Shown: positions 8,270-17,273 of the stretch, piece by piece
Position numbering within the stretch: the first letter of the stretch is position 1
How the letters are laid out: each line of letters starts with the position of its first letter
Assembly (NCBI RefSeq): GCF_900142935.1
Contig: NZ_FSRS01000001.1
Location: 2,552,001-2,616,000, forward strand
DNA: 64,000 bases
DNA from: Rhodovulum sp. ES.010
Lineage (GTDB): Bacteria; Pseudomonadota; Alphaproteobacteria; Rhodobacterales; Rhodobacteraceae
Reading direction: 5' to 3'
Position numbers and translations under genes: made by a program
The notes under the pieces: model-generated
What the model was told of the DNA's origin: nothing
Database searches by the model: none
Seen by the model: only the letters and a program-made list of their open reading frames with translations

Positions 8270-9633
8270 GCGTCCTCCCGATCATTCTGCCCATCACGAA
8301 AGTAGCCGGCGAGATCCAGTCTTTGGTCCAGGTAGCGATACTTGCCGATTCGCGTTTTCGGAAGGTCGTCCACCAGGGCGACATCGAGTGAAAAACCGCT
8401 GCCCAGTATCGCGCCCAGATGTGTCTGGATGTAACGACACCTTTCCTGGCCATCCGTCCCGGGCTCAACCTGAACCGACAATCGCAGCGCGCCCGGCTTG
8501 TCCTGAATCACCTTGAACTCCCGAATGCCTTTCCACTCCATATCGTTGTAGTTGAAGATCGCCGGCGCGAGCGGAACAAGGTTTCCGTTCAGATCGACGA
8601 CGTAGTCCTGAATGCGCCCTTCGATGTCACTGATCATCGTGTAATTTCGTCCGCACGCGCATCCGGGAGCGCCACGAACCACGACATCTCCGGTACGGTA
8701 GCGGATGAAGGGAAAAACCGGGTTGTTGAAACCCGTCACGACCATTTCGCCTTTGCTGCCGACGGCCGTCAGCGGCGTTCCATCGGCCGCCAGGACCTCG
8801 ACGACTCCCACCTGCGGCAAGAAATGCAGGCTGTTCGAGTGCGGACAGCTGATGCCGACCGCGGAGCCCTCGGTATGGCCGAATGTATTCACCAGCCGTG
8901 TTCCGAACGCAGTCTCGATCACCTGTCGCTGACCGTCCGTCAGGTATTCGCCATCGCAGAAGATCGCGTCGAGCCTTGTATTCAACGCCAGCCCCGTCTC
9001 CGCCATCGCGTGGGCCAACGGCAAGATCGAGGACGGGCGGGTATGAATGTAGCGAGGTGCGAACCCGTCGATAGCCGCGAGATAGGCCGGTGCCGTGTTA
9101 CGCGTGACGTGATAGCACGACATGACAAGCTTGCGCTCGTCCACCACGCGCCAATAGGTTCCCTGGCCAACGAGGTCCTCGTCGATCTTGTCGCCGTAGA
9201 TCCGCACCGATCGATGGGAAAAGATGTCGAGCCCGAAGACCCGCATGTAGTATTCGGTATTGGCCTTGTCCCGGGCGAAGAAATCGTCGTCCGAGTAAAC
9301 GGTGAGCGGGGTGCCGGTGCTCCCGCCGGTCGTGCGGTATCTCAGGCTCTCCTTGGTCGTGTAGTCCGCAACGAACGCGTCGTAGTTGCTCTGGATAAGC
9401 GTCTTGTCGATCAGGGGGAAGCGACGGAGATCGTCGAGCGACCTGATGTCTTGCGCGCTGAAGCCGGCTTTCTTCATGTGGTCGCGATAGAACGGCACAT
9501 GGCGTTCGACATGCTCGACGAGGTGCTGCAGGCGTCGCAGCTGGAAATCGAGCTGCTTCTCGGCACTCCAGAATTGGCTATGCTCCAGAAACCCAACGCG
9601 CTCGTCGAATACCGGTGAATGAAGAGGGTTCAT
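8266..9633 (-). CDS. CapK/PaaK-like adenylate-forming enzyme
   Basis: A 455-residue AMP-binding protein related to phenylacetate-CoA ligase and to CapK proteins of capsule clusters. It has the nucleotide loop TTGGSTGTPL, the NTFGHTEG segment, FIRYRTGDV and a C-terminal KTRIGKYRYL lysine region. It heads the nonulosonate operon and overlaps neuC by four bases. The family activates carboxylates as acyl-adenylates. Here the substrate could be an acyl group for the sugar or the nonulosonate carboxylate itself; both are inference. The Cys-rich ring (CACGR) near residue 330 is typical of PaaK-like proteins and may bind a metal. Confidence 0.75.
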   Translation of the reverse strand: MNPLHSPVFDERVGFLEHSQFWSAEKQLDFQLRRLQHLVEHVERHVPFYRDHMKKAGFSAQDIRSLDDLRRFPLIDKTLIQSNYDAFVADYTTKESLRYRTTGGSTGTPLTVYSDDDFFARDKANTEYYMRVFGLDIFSHRSVRIYGDKIDEDLVGQGTYWRVVDERKLVMSCYHVTRNTAPAYLAAIDGFAPRYIHTRPSSILPLAHAMAETGLALNTRLDAIFCDGEYLTDGQRQVIETAFGTRLVNTFGHTEGSAVGISCPHSNSLHFLPQVGVVEVLAADGTPLTAVGSKGEMVVTGFNNPVFPFIRYRTGDVVVRGAPGCACGRNYTMISDIEGRIQDYVVDLNGNLVPLAPAIFNYNDMEWKGIREFKVIQDKPGALRLSVQVEPGTDGQERCRYIQTHLGAILGSGFSLDVALVDDLPKTRIGKYRYLDQRLDLAGYFRDGQNDREDA

Positions 9634-10210
9634 TGTCGCTCAGAGTCCCGATCTACGGCATGTCTCCGTGACGCCATCGGCGCCGGCCAGGCAGTCTGGA
9701 CGCCTGCCCGTGTCCCGGCGCCAGGCCCGAGCGACGGAACGACCTCCATACCCGTTCTCCGCGATGGTGCGTCAAGGCACCAACCTGGTCGTTTCGGCGG
9801 CTGGATCGCAAGGGCTCATGCGCAGGATCAAGCGGGCGAGCTTCGAGGTTTACCGTGATGGCGGATGCCGGCCGCCGTTGCTCCGGCCGCTGGTAAAGCA
9901 AAGTCGCACAGCCGCGCAAGGTCAACTTGCCGGGCGGCCGCGGGGCGTCGGTCGGCAACCGCGTCAAACCGGCGGCCACGCCGATCCTTCTCGGCCGTCG
10001 CGATCGGCTGGCGGGGCGCTTGTCCTCCGCCGATGCGTGCCCGGAACAAGAGCCCGCAACCGACGCCGCCGGGTTGGGCCGCGCGAGCCCATGCCGCGCA
10101 TCTGCGGCAAAAACCCTGCGAGCGGGCTGCGCGGCGCGCTTGCCGAAAGCGCATCCACGCCTGGCACGGCCCATGGGCGCAGCGCCGATCTTGCAGCTCG
10201 ATCCCGGAAG
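9634..10210. other. 577-base region without a supported gene
   Basis: Between the first gene of the nonulosonate operon and tRNA-Lys no frame gives a protein-like product: the translations are Arg/Pro/Gly-rich and match nothing recognisable. The operon promoter should lie in its left part. The region may be a remnant of an insertion next to the tRNA 3' end, but no integrase fragment is readable. Confidence 0.6.
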
Positions 10211-10286
10211 TGGTGAGCCGTGCAGGATTCGAACCTGCGACCCACTGATTAAAAGTCAGTTGCTCTACCAACTGAGCTAACGGCCC
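10211..10286 (-). tRNA. tRNA-Lys (anticodon TTT)
   Basis: Read on the minus strand, it forms a full cloverleaf. The acceptor stem is GGGCCGT paired with ACGGCTC (one G-T pair), the D arm contains TAGCTCAGTTGGTAGAGC, and the anticodon stem ACTGA/TCAGT closes the loop CTTTTAA. The T arm is GGTTCGAATCC, the discriminator is A, and CCA is encoded at 10213-10211. The anticodon TTT specifies lysine. Its 3' end faces the nonulosonate operon. Confidence 0.97.
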
Positions 10287-10397
10287 ACTTGAGGCCTGTT
10301 CCCTAGAAAAACCGCGCGGGGGGGTCAAGGGCAAAAACCGCGACGATCGCACCGTGCGGCTGGATTCGTTCCGGCCGCGGGGTTATATCCCCGGCCC

Positions 10398-11234
10398 ATG
10401 GTCGAGACACCTCCACAGAACGGCCTGCCCTTCATGAAGATGCACGGGCTGGGCAACGACTTCGTCGTGATCGACGCGCGGGCTGGCGCGGTGCGCCCGG
10501 CCCCCGCTCTCGTCGCGGCCATCGCCGACCGGCACCGGGGCGTGGGCTTCGACCAGCTCGCGGTGATCGAGGCGGCCCAGGACGCCGATGCGCGGCTGAC
10601 CTTCTACAACGCCGACGGCTCGCCCTCGGCCACCTGCGGCAACGCCACGCGCTGCATCGCGCGCCACCTGATAGACGAGACCGGAAAGGCCGAACTGACG
10701 CTCGTGACCGAGCGGGGCCGCCTCGCGGCCCGGGACGCGGGCGGCGGGCGGACCTCGGTGAACATGGGGCAGCCGGTGCTCGACTGGCAGGCGATCCCGC
10801 TGGCCGAAGCGGTCGATCCCGACCACCTGCCGCTCGCGGGCGACCCGGTGGCCACCGGCATGGGCAACCCGCACTGCACCTTCTTCGTGCCCGATGCCGA
10901 GGCGGTGGACCTCGCGACCTTCGGCCCCGCCCACGAAACCCTGCCGCTGTTCCCCGCGCGCACCAACGTGCAGGTCGTGCATCCGGCAGGCCCCGACCGG
11001 CTGCGGATGCGCGTCTGGGAGCGGGGCACGGGCATCACCCTGGCGTCGGGGTCGTCCTCCTGCGCCGTCGCGGTCGCCGCCGCCCGCCGCGGGCTGACGG
11101 GCCGGCGGGTCACGGTAGAGCTGGACGGCGGATCGCTCGATATCGACTGGCGCGCCGATGGCGTCTGGATGACCGGCGAGACGATGCATGTCTTCGACGG
11201 CGTCTTCACCCCCGCCTTCCTGGAGTCGGCCTGA
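10398..11234 (+). CDS. dapF: Diaminopimelate epimerase, with Ser in place of the second catalytic Cys
   Basis: Interconverts LL- and meso-diaminopimelate for lysine and peptidoglycan synthesis. The 278-residue protein has the family hallmarks MKMHGLGNDFVVID, NADGS followed by the first catalytic cysteine (Cys80, ATCGNATRC), GNPHC and ERGTGITLA. The usual ACGSGACA site reads ASGSSSCA here, so the residue matching the second catalytic cysteine is Ser217 (codon TCG at 11046-11048). A nearby Cys222 is kept. mtaB overlaps its stop (TGATG). Activity is therefore uncertain although the fold is clear. Confidence 0.9.
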   Translation: MVETPPQNGLPFMKMHGLGNDFVVIDARAGAVRPAPALVAAIADRHRGVGFDQLAVIEAAQDADARLTFYNADGSPSATCGNATRCIARHLIDETGKAELTLVTERGRLAARDAGGGRTSVNMGQPVLDWQAIPLAEAVDPDHLPLAGDPVATGMGNPHCTFFVPDAEAVDLATFGPAHETLPLFPARTNVQVVHPAGPDRLRMRVWERGTGITLASGSSSCAVAVAAARRGLTGRRVTVELDGGSLDIDWRADGVWMTGETMHVFDGVFTPAFLESA

Positions 11235-12499
11235 TGGACCGCGCCGCCCCCCGCTTCACCACGCTCGGCTGCCGGCTGAACGCCTATGAGAGCGAGGCGA
11301 TGAAGGAGCTCGTGACCGCCGCGGGGGTGGAGAACGTGCAGGTGGTCAACACCTGCGCTGTGACGGCCGAGGCGGTGCGCAAGGCCCGCCAGGAAATCCG
11401 CCGGCTGCGCCGCGCGCACCCGCGCGCGACGATCGTCGTGACAGGCTGCGCCGCCCAGACCGACCCGGACCGGTTCGCCGCGATGGACGAGGTGGACCTC
11501 GTCCTCGGCAATGCCGAGAAGATGCGGGGCGAAACCTGGACGCGGCTGGCCGGGCCCGATTTCATCGGCGCCACCGAAAAGGTGATGGTCGACGACATCA
11601 TGGCGGTGCGCGAGACGGCGGGCCACCTGATCGACGGGTTCGGCACGCGGTCCCGCGCCTATGTCCAGATCCAGAACGGCTGCGACCACCGCTGCACCTT
11701 CTGCATCATCCCCTATGGCCGGGGCAATTCGCGGTCGGTCCCCGCGGGCGTGGTGGTGGACCAGATCGCGCGCCTGGCGGAGCGCGGCTACAACGAGGTG
11801 GTGCTGACCGGCGTGGACCTGACCAGCTGGGGCGCCGACCTGCCCGGCGGCCCGCGGCTGGGCGCGCTGGTGCGGCGCATCCTGAACCTGGTGCCCGGCC
11901 TGCAGCGGCTGCGCATCTCGTCCATTGACTCCATCGAGGCCGACCCCGCGCTGATGGCCGCGATCGCCGAGGAAGACCGGCTGATGCCGCATCTGCACCT
12001 GTCGCTGCAGGCCGGCGACGACCTGATCCTGAAACGGATGAAGCGCCGCCATTCGCGCGCCGACGCCATCCGCTTCTGTCAGGAGGCGCGGCGCCTGCGC
12101 CCGGACATGACGTTCGGCGCCGACATCATCGCGGGCTTCCCGACCGAGACCGAGGCGATGTTCGACAACTCCCTGCGGCTCGTCGAGGAGTGCGGGCTGA
12201 CCTGGCTGCATGTCTTTCCCTATTCCCCGCGCCCCGGCACCCCGGCCGCCCGGATGCCGCAGGTGGACGGCAATGCGATCAAGGACCGCGCCGCGCGGTT
12301 GCGCGCGGCGGGCAAGGCGCAGGTCGCAACCCACCTTGCCGCGCAGGTGGGCCGCACCCACCGCATCCTGACGGAAAGCCCCCGCATGGGCCGGACCGAA
12401 CAGTTCACGGAAGTCGATTTCGCCGCCGACCGGCCCGTGGGCCGGATCGTCACCGCCAGCGTCACCGGCCATGACGGGACGCGACTTCAGGCGGAATAG
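11234..12499 (+). CDS. mtaB: tRNA (N6-threonylcarbamoyladenosine-37) methylthiotransferase MtaB
   Basis: Radical-SAM enzyme that adds a methylthio group to t6A37 in tRNAs reading ANN codons. The 421-residue protein has the N-terminal UPF0004 domain with Cys in TTLGCRLN, VVNTCAVT and VTGCAAQ. The radical-SAM cluster CDHRCTFC follows near residue 151, then a C-terminal TRAM-like region. The TLGCRLN start separates MtaB from MiaB/RimO. Translation is probably coupled to dapF through the TGATG overlap. Confidence 0.92.
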   Translation: MDRAAPRFTTLGCRLNAYESEAMKELVTAAGVENVQVVNTCAVTAEAVRKARQEIRRLRRAHPRATIVVTGCAAQTDPDRFAAMDEVDLVLGNAEKMRGETWTRLAGPDFIGATEKVMVDDIMAVRETAGHLIDGFGTRSRAYVQIQNGCDHRCTFCIIPYGRGNSRSVPAGVVVDQIARLAERGYNEVVLTGVDLTSWGADLPGGPRLGALVRRILNLVPGLQRLRISSIDSIEADPALMAAIAEEDRLMPHLHLSLQAGDDLILKRMKRRHSRADAIRFCQEARRLRPDMTFGADIIAGFPTETEAMFDNSLRLVEECGLTWLHVFPYSPRPGTPAARMPQVDGNAIKDRAARLRAAGKAQVATHLAAQVGRTHRILTESPRMGRTEQFTEVDFAADRPVGRIVTASVTGHDGTRLQAE

Positions 12500-12586
12500 G
12501 GTCTGTTTGTGTCCGAAATCACTCGTGAATGGACAGGCGCCGGGCGCTCGCCTATCTTTAAGGCATGCGAACAGGAACCGCCTGAG

Positions 12587-12880
12587 ATGCCTCTGCCCCT
12601 CGCCCCGATCGCCAGCGTCGCGCTGCGCTACGGTCTCCGCTACGGCGCGGTTGCCGTGGCGGCCTATGCGCTCAGCCACCGCTCGCGCACGCCGCTGCGG
12701 CGCGACCAGCGCGCCGAGGATGCGATGGACGAGATGCACGAGGGGCTGCATTTCCGCCGCGAGGACGAACAGGTGAACAGCGGCGCGCGGTTCAAGCGCA
12801 CGCTTCGCTTCGGCCATGACGGCCCCGGGGTCGAGATCGACGCCAGCGCGCTCGGCCGCGTCCGCCTCCGCCGCGTGTGA
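12587..12880 (+). CDS. Conserved-looking hypothetical protein, 97 aa
   Basis: A 97-residue product with a hydrophobic start (PLAPIASVALRYG, then AVAVAAYAL), which may anchor it in the membrane. A charged tail (RRDQRAEDAMDEMHEGLHF, then RFKRTLRFG and DASALGRVRLRRV) follows. No domain is recognised. The ATG at 12587 was preferred because AGGAA lies nine bases upstream. The stop overlaps the ATG of the next gene (TGATG), which supports it being real. Confidence 0.65.
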   Translation: MPLPLAPIASVALRYGLRYGAVAVAAYALSHRSRTPLRRDQRAEDAMDEMHEGLHFRREDEQVNSGARFKRTLRFGHDGPGVEIDASALGRVRLRRV

Positions 12881-13485
12881 TGCGGCTTTACGACAACCCG
12901 GCCTCGCCGTTCTGCCGCAAGGTCCGGATCGTCCTGATCGAAACCGGCCTGACCGACCAGGTCGAGATCGTGCCGGCGGCAGGCCACGCGCTCGACACCG
13001 GGCGCATGCCGCTCAGCGAGAACCCGCTGGGCAAGATCCCCGTTCTGACCCGCGCCGACGGCCCCGCGCTCTATGACAGCCGGGTGATCTGCCGGTATCT
13101 CGACGCGCTCGCCGGGGGCGGGCTCTACCCCGACAGCCGCCTGTGGGAGGTGCTGACGCTGGAGGCCACCGCCGAGGGCATCATGGATGCCGCGGTGCTG
13201 ATGGTCTACGAACACCGCTGCCGCCCCGAGGCCGCGCAGAGCCCCGCCTGGGTCGAGGCGCAATGGTCCAGGATCACCCGCGCGCTGGACGCGGTCGAGG
13301 CGCGCTGGACCAGCCACCTCGCCGGCAAGCTCACCATCGCCCAGATCGCCCTGGGCGCGGGCCTGGGCTATCTCGACTTCCGCCATGGCGACCGCGACTG
13401 GCGGGCCGGCCGGCCCGCCCTCGCCGCGTGGGAGTCGCAGTTCGCCACCCGCCCGGCGATGCGCGAGACCGCGCCCGGCGCGTGA
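12880..13485 (+). CDS. Glutathione S-transferase family protein
   Basis: A 201-residue GST-like protein. The thioredoxin-fold N-terminus begins [19 protein letters not shown] (SPFCRKV is the usual GSH-site region), with NPLGKIPVL and YDSRVICRYL following. An all-helical C-terminal domain ends with RPAMRETAPG. The start is ATG 12880, overlapping the upstream stop. The substrate is unknown. Confidence 0.85.
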   Translation: MRLYDNPASPFCRKVRIVLIETGLTDQVEIVPAAGHALDTGRMPLSENPLGKIPVLTRADGPALYDSRVICRYLDALAGGGLYPDSRLWEVLTLEATAEGIMDAAVLMVYEHRCRPEAAQSPAWVEAQWSRITRALDAVEARWTSHLAGKLTIAQIALGAGLGYLDFRHGDRDWRAGRPALAAWESQFATRPAMRETAPGA

Positions 13486-13785
13486 CGGCGCGCTCAAAAC
13501 CGCGTGAGCGAAACGGGCGCCGCAGGACGCAATCCCGCGCTGTCACTGCGGTCTAACGTCTCAGAACGCTTCTAAAACGCCAGATTCCTCTGGCTGCATG
13601 CACGGGCGGCGGGTATACGGCAGTCGACCGGATTCCGATCCGGCCTCCGGCCCGCGCTGCGCGACTATGTCCGCTGGACGCAAATAGGCGTGGAGGCTAG
13701 GTAACTCTGGTAAACGGCCGGGCTTTCAGCCCTGGCACGTTTTGTAGAATCGACCGGGCAACCGGTCATGGAAAGGAGCATTCTC
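13486..13785 (+). promoter_or_regulatory. Intergenic region upstream of petABC
   Basis: A 300-base stretch with no supported gene between the GST and the Rieske gene. It must hold the petABC promoter. A GC-rich inverted repeat (GGATTCCGATCC, about 13629-13640) is visible, but no convincing -35/-10 pair can be fixed by eye. The last 20 bases carry AAAGGAG, the ribosome-binding site of petA. Confidence 0.45.
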
Positions 13786-14349
13786 GTGTCTCACGCAGAA
13801 GATACCGACGGCACCCGCCGCGATTTCCTTTACTACGCCACGGCGGGCGCCGCTGCTGTTACCGCGGGCGCGGCTGTCTGGCCGCTGGTCGACCAGATGA
13901 ACCCCTCCGCCGACGTGCAGGCGCTGAGCTCGATCCGGGTGGACATCTCGTCGGTGATGGAAGGCCAGCAGCTGACGGTCAAATTCCTCGGCAAGCCCGT
14001 GTTCATCCGCCAGCGCACCCAGGAAGACATCGAGCTCGCCCGCTCGGTGGATCTCGACGACCTCGTCGACACGGTCGCCCGCAACCCCAACCTCGAGGGC
14101 AACGCCGCGGCGACCGACGACAACCGCACGCTGGATGCCGAGGGCAAGTGGCTGGTGATGATCGGCGTCTGCACCCATCTGGGCTGCGTTCCGATCGGCA
14201 ACCAGTCGGGCGATTACGGGGGCTGGTTCTGCCCCTGCCACGGGTCGCACTATGACTCGGCCGGCCGCATCCGCAAGGGCCCGGCGCCCGAGAACCTCTA
14301 CATCCCGGTCGCGGCCTTCGTGGACGAGACGACCATCCAACTCGGTTAA
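13786..14349 (+). CDS. petA: Ubiquinol-cytochrome c reductase Rieske iron-sulfur subunit
   Basis: Carries the high-potential 2Fe-2S cluster that takes electrons from quinol in the bc1 complex. The 187-residue protein has a twin-arginine start (TRRDFLYY, Arg11-Arg12), one membrane anchor at about 18-36, and the cluster ligands CTHLGC (Cys129, His131, Cys134) and CPCHGSH (Cys149, Cys151, His152). The GTG at 13786 is the start because GGAG lies eight bases upstream and the SHAED N-terminus matches Rhodobacter PetA. An upstream ATG at 13768 is less likely. First gene of petABC. Confidence 0.96.
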   Translation: MSHAEDTDGTRRDFLYYATAGAAAVTAGAAVWPLVDQMNPSADVQALSSIRVDISSVMEGQQLTVKFLGKPVFIRQRTQEDIELARSVDLDDLVDTVARNPNLEGNAAATDDNRTLDAEGKWLVMIGVCTHLGCVPIGNQSGDYGGWFCPCHGSHYDSAGRIRKGPAPENLYIPVAAFVDETTIQLG

Positions 14350-14360
14350 GGGAGCAGCCG

Positions 14361-15707
14361 ATGTCCGGTATTCCTCACGATCACTACGAGCCGAAATCGG
14401 GCTCCGAGAAGTGGCTGCACCGGCGCCTGCCGGTCGTCAGCCTGATCTACGACACGCTCATGATCCCCACCCCCAAGAACCTCAACTGGATGTGGATCTG
14501 GGGCGTCGTCCTGTTCTTCGCCCTGGTGCTGCAGATCGTCACCGGCATCGTGCTGGCGATGCATTACGTGCCGCATGCCGACATGGCCTTCACCTCGGTC
14601 GAGCACATCATGCGCAACGTGAACGGCGGCCATTTCCTGCGCTACCTGCACTCCAACGGCGCCTCGCTGTTCTTCATCGCGGTCTACCTGCACATCTTCC
14701 GCGGCATCTACTACGGCTCCTACAAGACGCCGCGCGAGGTGACCTGGATCATCGGCATCCTGATCTACCTGGCGATGATGGCGACCGCGTTCATGGGCTA
14801 CGTCCTGCCCTGGGGGCAGATGTCGTTCTGGGGCGCCACCGTGATCACCGGCCTGTTCGGCGCGATCCCGTGGATCGGCGACGACATCCTGATCTGGCTG
14901 CAGGGCGGCCCGGCGGTCGGCAACCCGACGCTGACCCGCTTCTTCTCGCTGCACTACCTGCTGCCCTTCGTGATCCTGGGGCTGTCGATCGTCCATGTCT
15001 GGGCGTTCCACACCACCGGCAACAACAACCCCACCGGGGTCGAGGTGCGCCGCAGCTCGAAGGCCGAGGCCGACAAGGACACCCTGCCATTCTGGCCCTA
15101 CTTCGTGATGAAGGACCTGTTCGCCCTCGGCGTGGTTCTGATCGTGTTCCTCGCGGTCGTCGGCTTCATGCCCAACTACCTGGGCCACCCCGACAACTAC
15201 ATTCCGGCCGACCCGATGGTGACGCCGGCGCATATCGTGCCCGAATGGTACTTCCTGCCGTTCTACGCGATCCTGCGCGCCTTTGACGGCGAGGTCTGGG
15301 TGGTGCAGCTGCTCGACTGGATGTCCTTCGGCGTGATCGATGCCAAGTTCTTCGGCGTGCTCGCGATGTTCGGCTCGATCATCGTGATGGCGCTGCTGCC
15401 CTGGCTCGACACCTCGAACGTCCGTTCGGGCCGCTACCGGCCGATGTTCAAGATCGCGTTCTGGGTCTTCGTCATCGACTTCTTCGTCCTGATGTGGGCA
15501 GGCGCCATGCCGGCCGAGGGCCTCTACCCGACCATCGCGCTGATCGGTTCGGCGGTCTGGTTCGCCTTCTTCCTCGTGGTGCTGCCGGTGCTCGGCGTGA
15601 TCGAAAAGCCGCTGCCGCAGCCCGAAACCATCGAGGAAGACTTCAACGCCCATTACGGCGAGGGGGCGGCCACCGGTTCCGCCGCCAGCCCCACCCCCGC
15701 CGAGTGA
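14361..15707 (+). CDS. petB: Cytochrome b of the bc1 complex
   Basis: Membrane subunit with both haems b and the Qo and Qi quinone sites. The 448-residue protein has eight helices, the haem histidines in YLHSNGA / YLHIFRG and SLHYLLPF / VHVWAFH, and the Qo-site [13 protein letters not shown] motif. Its length matches alphaproteobacterial cytochrome b. It starts 11 bases after petA and is co-transcribed with petC. Confidence 0.97.
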   Translation: MSGIPHDHYEPKSGSEKWLHRRLPVVSLIYDTLMIPTPKNLNWMWIWGVVLFFALVLQIVTGIVLAMHYVPHADMAFTSVEHIMRNVNGGHFLRYLHSNGASLFFIAVYLHIFRGIYYGSYKTPREVTWIIGILIYLAMMATAFMGYVLPWGQMSFWGATVITGLFGAIPWIGDDILIWLQGGPAVGNPTLTRFFSLHYLLPFVILGLSIVHVWAFHTTGNNNPTGVEVRRSSKAEADKDTLPFWPYFVMKDLFALGVVLIVFLAVVGFMPNYLGHPDNYIPADPMVTPAHIVPEWYFLPFYAILRAFDGEVWVVQLLDWMSFGVIDAKFFGVLAMFGSIIVMALLPWLDTSNVRSGRYRPMFKIAFWVFVIDFFVLMWAGAMPAEGLYPTIALIGSAVWFAFFLVVLPVLGVIEKPLPQPETIEEDFNAHYGEGAATGSAASPTPAE

Positions 15708-15725
15708 CAGAAGGGATCGCATCAG

Positions 15726-16514
15726 ATGTTGATGAAACGCACGATCGCCGCGCTGACCGCCCTGACCCTCGGGGCGGGCGGCGCGCTCGCCGCCGGCGAA
15801 GGCGGGCATGTCCGGGACTTCGATTTCTCGTTCGAGGGTCCCTTCGGCAAGTATGACCAGGCGCAACTCCAGCGCGGCCTGCAAATCTATACCGAGCTCT
15901 GCTCGGCCTGCCACGGGCTGGAACGGGTGCCGTTCCGCACGCTGGCGGACCCGGGCGGCCCGTCGCTGAGCCAAGAGGCGATGCGGGAATACACCTCGAC
16001 CTGGGAAGTCTACGACGAGGCGAACGACGAGTGGGTCGAGGCCAAGCCGGTCGATCACTTCCCCGAGTCGATGGACCCGAACGCCCCAGACCTCAGCCTG
16101 ATGGCCAAGGCGCGCGCGGGCTTCCACGGGCCGGGCGGCACCGGTCTCAACCAGCTCTTCAAGGGGATGGGCGGCCCGGAATACATCGCGACCTACCTGA
16201 TCTCGTTCACAGACGATACGAAGGACGAGGCGGGCTCGTTCTTCTATTACAACGAGGTGTTCCCCGACAACTGGAGCCAGATGGCGCCGATCCTCTACGG
16301 CGAGGACGTGTTCTATGCCGACGGCACCGAGGCCACGATGGAGCAGGAGGCGCAGGACGTCGCCGCGTTCCTGATGTGGGCGGCCGAGCCCAAGATGATG
16401 CAGCGCAAGCAGGCGGGCTTCATCTCGGTCGGGTTCCTCACCGTGCTGACGGTGCTGCTCTACCTCACCAACAAGCGGCTCTGGGCGCCCTACAAGCCCA
16501 AGAAAGAGGTCTAG
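15726..16514 (+). CDS. petC: Cytochrome c1 of the bc1 complex
   Basis: Periplasm-facing haem c subunit that passes electrons to cytochrome c2 or cy. The 262-residue precursor has a Sec signal peptide (cleavage near ALAAG, residue 23) and CSACH haem attachment (Cys59, Cys62, His63). [11 protein letters not shown] is the likely region of the axial Met. A C-terminal anchor follows ([17 protein letters not shown], about 236-252). AAGGGA lies ahead of the start; a second in-frame ATG at 15732 is possible. It ends petABC, with a strong terminator downstream. Confidence 0.96.
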   Translation: MLMKRTIAALTALTLGAGGALAAGEGGHVRDFDFSFEGPFGKYDQAQLQRGLQIYTELCSACHGLERVPFRTLADPGGPSLSQEAMREYTSTWEVYDEANDEWVEAKPVDHFPESMDPNAPDLSLMAKARAGFHGPGGTGLNQLFKGMGGPEYIATYLISFTDDTKDEAGSFFYYNEVFPDNWSQMAPILYGEDVFYADGTEATMEQEAQDVAAFLMWAAEPKMMQRKQAGFISVGFLTVLTVLLYLTNKRLWAPYKPKKEV

Positions 16515-16538
16515 GCCGGGCACCGCCCGTCGGATCCG

Positions 16539-16566
16539 AAAGCGCGCCCCGCGGGGCGCGCTTTTT
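16539..16566 (+). terminator. Rho-independent terminator after petC
   Basis: A perfect GC-rich palindrome (stem GCGCGCCCC / GGGGCGCGC) is followed by TTTTT and lies 25 bases after the petC stop. The A-run on its left side could also let it serve the converging thiQ transcript. Confidence 0.85.
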
Positions 16567-16580
16567 CGTTGCGGCACGGC

Positions 16581-17273
16581 TCAGCCGAGATAGGCGCGCA
16601 GCACCGGCGGCGGGTCGGACAACAGCGCCCCGGTCGGGCGCGGCGGCGTGGCGCGGCCCTCGGCGACCACCACCGTCTCCCCGGCGATGGCGCGCGCATC
16701 GGCCGGATCGTGCGTGACCAGCAGAACGGTCGCCCCGGTCTCGCCGGCGATCCGGGCCACAAGCGCCAGCATCTCGGCCTTCAGCGCGGGGCCGAGCGCG
16801 GCGAAGGGTTCGTCCAGCAGCATCAGCGGCCGGTTCCGCAACAGCATCCGGGCCAGCCCGACGCGCCCCCGCTGCCCGCCCGACAGCGCCGCCGGTTTCC
16901 GCGCCCCGAGCCCGGACAGCCCGACCCGGTCCAGCACCTCCTCGACCCGCGCCCGGTCGGCGGCCGTCAGCCGCAGGTCGGGCTTCAGCCCCAGCGCCAC
17001 GTTCCGGAACGCCGTCAGGTGCGGAAACAGGTTGTTGTCCTGGAACAGCATCGACAGCGGCCGCGCGCCGGGCGGCCGCGGCGCAAGGTCCTCGCCGTCC
17101 CACAGCACGCGCCCCGAGGTCGGCGGCAGAAAGCCCGCGATCACGTCCAGCAGGGTGGATTTCCCGGCCCCGGACGGCCCCAGCAGGGCCACGATGCGCC
17201 CGGTCTCGATGGCCAGGTCGGCCTCCAGCCGGAACGCGCCCTGCGCGATCACCAGCCGCTCAAGCCTCAGCAT
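16581..17273 (-). CDS. thiQ: Thiamine ABC transporter ATP-binding protein
   Basis: ATPase of the ThiBPQ uptake system for thiamine and thiamine phosphates. The 230-residue ABC protein has Walker A GPSGAGKST, signature LSGGQRGRVGLAR and Walker B LMLLDEP. The D-loop region reads FAALGP instead of the usual FSALDP. It overlaps thiP by 14 bases and is the third gene under the TPP riboswitch. Confidence 0.92.
   Translation of the reverse strand: MLRLERLVIAQGAFRLEADLAIETGRIVALLGPSGAGKSTLLDVIAGFLPPTSGRVLWDGEDLAPRPPGARPLSMLFQDNNLFPHLTAFRNVALGLKPDLRLTAADRARVEEVLDRVGLSGLGARKPAALSGGQRGRVGLARMLLRNRPLMLLDEPFAALGPALKAEMLALVARIAGETGATVLLVTHDPADARAIAGETVVVAEGRATPPRPTGALLSDPPPVLRAYLG

Noticed and set aside
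9653..10174. Minus-strand open frame in the gap next to tRNA-Lys
   Set aside because: Composition is Arg/Pro/Ala only, no ribosome-binding site, and overlapping frames on both strands look alike, so it is treated as noncoding.
13733..13746. Possible sigma-54 promoter TGGCACG...TTGTA before petA
   Set aside because: The spacing between the two blocks is short by about two bases and the GC of the -12 element is missing.
14346..16577. 743-codon minus-strand open frame opposite petB and petC
   Set aside because: Shadow of the cytochrome genes; His/Asp/Glu-rich with no motif.
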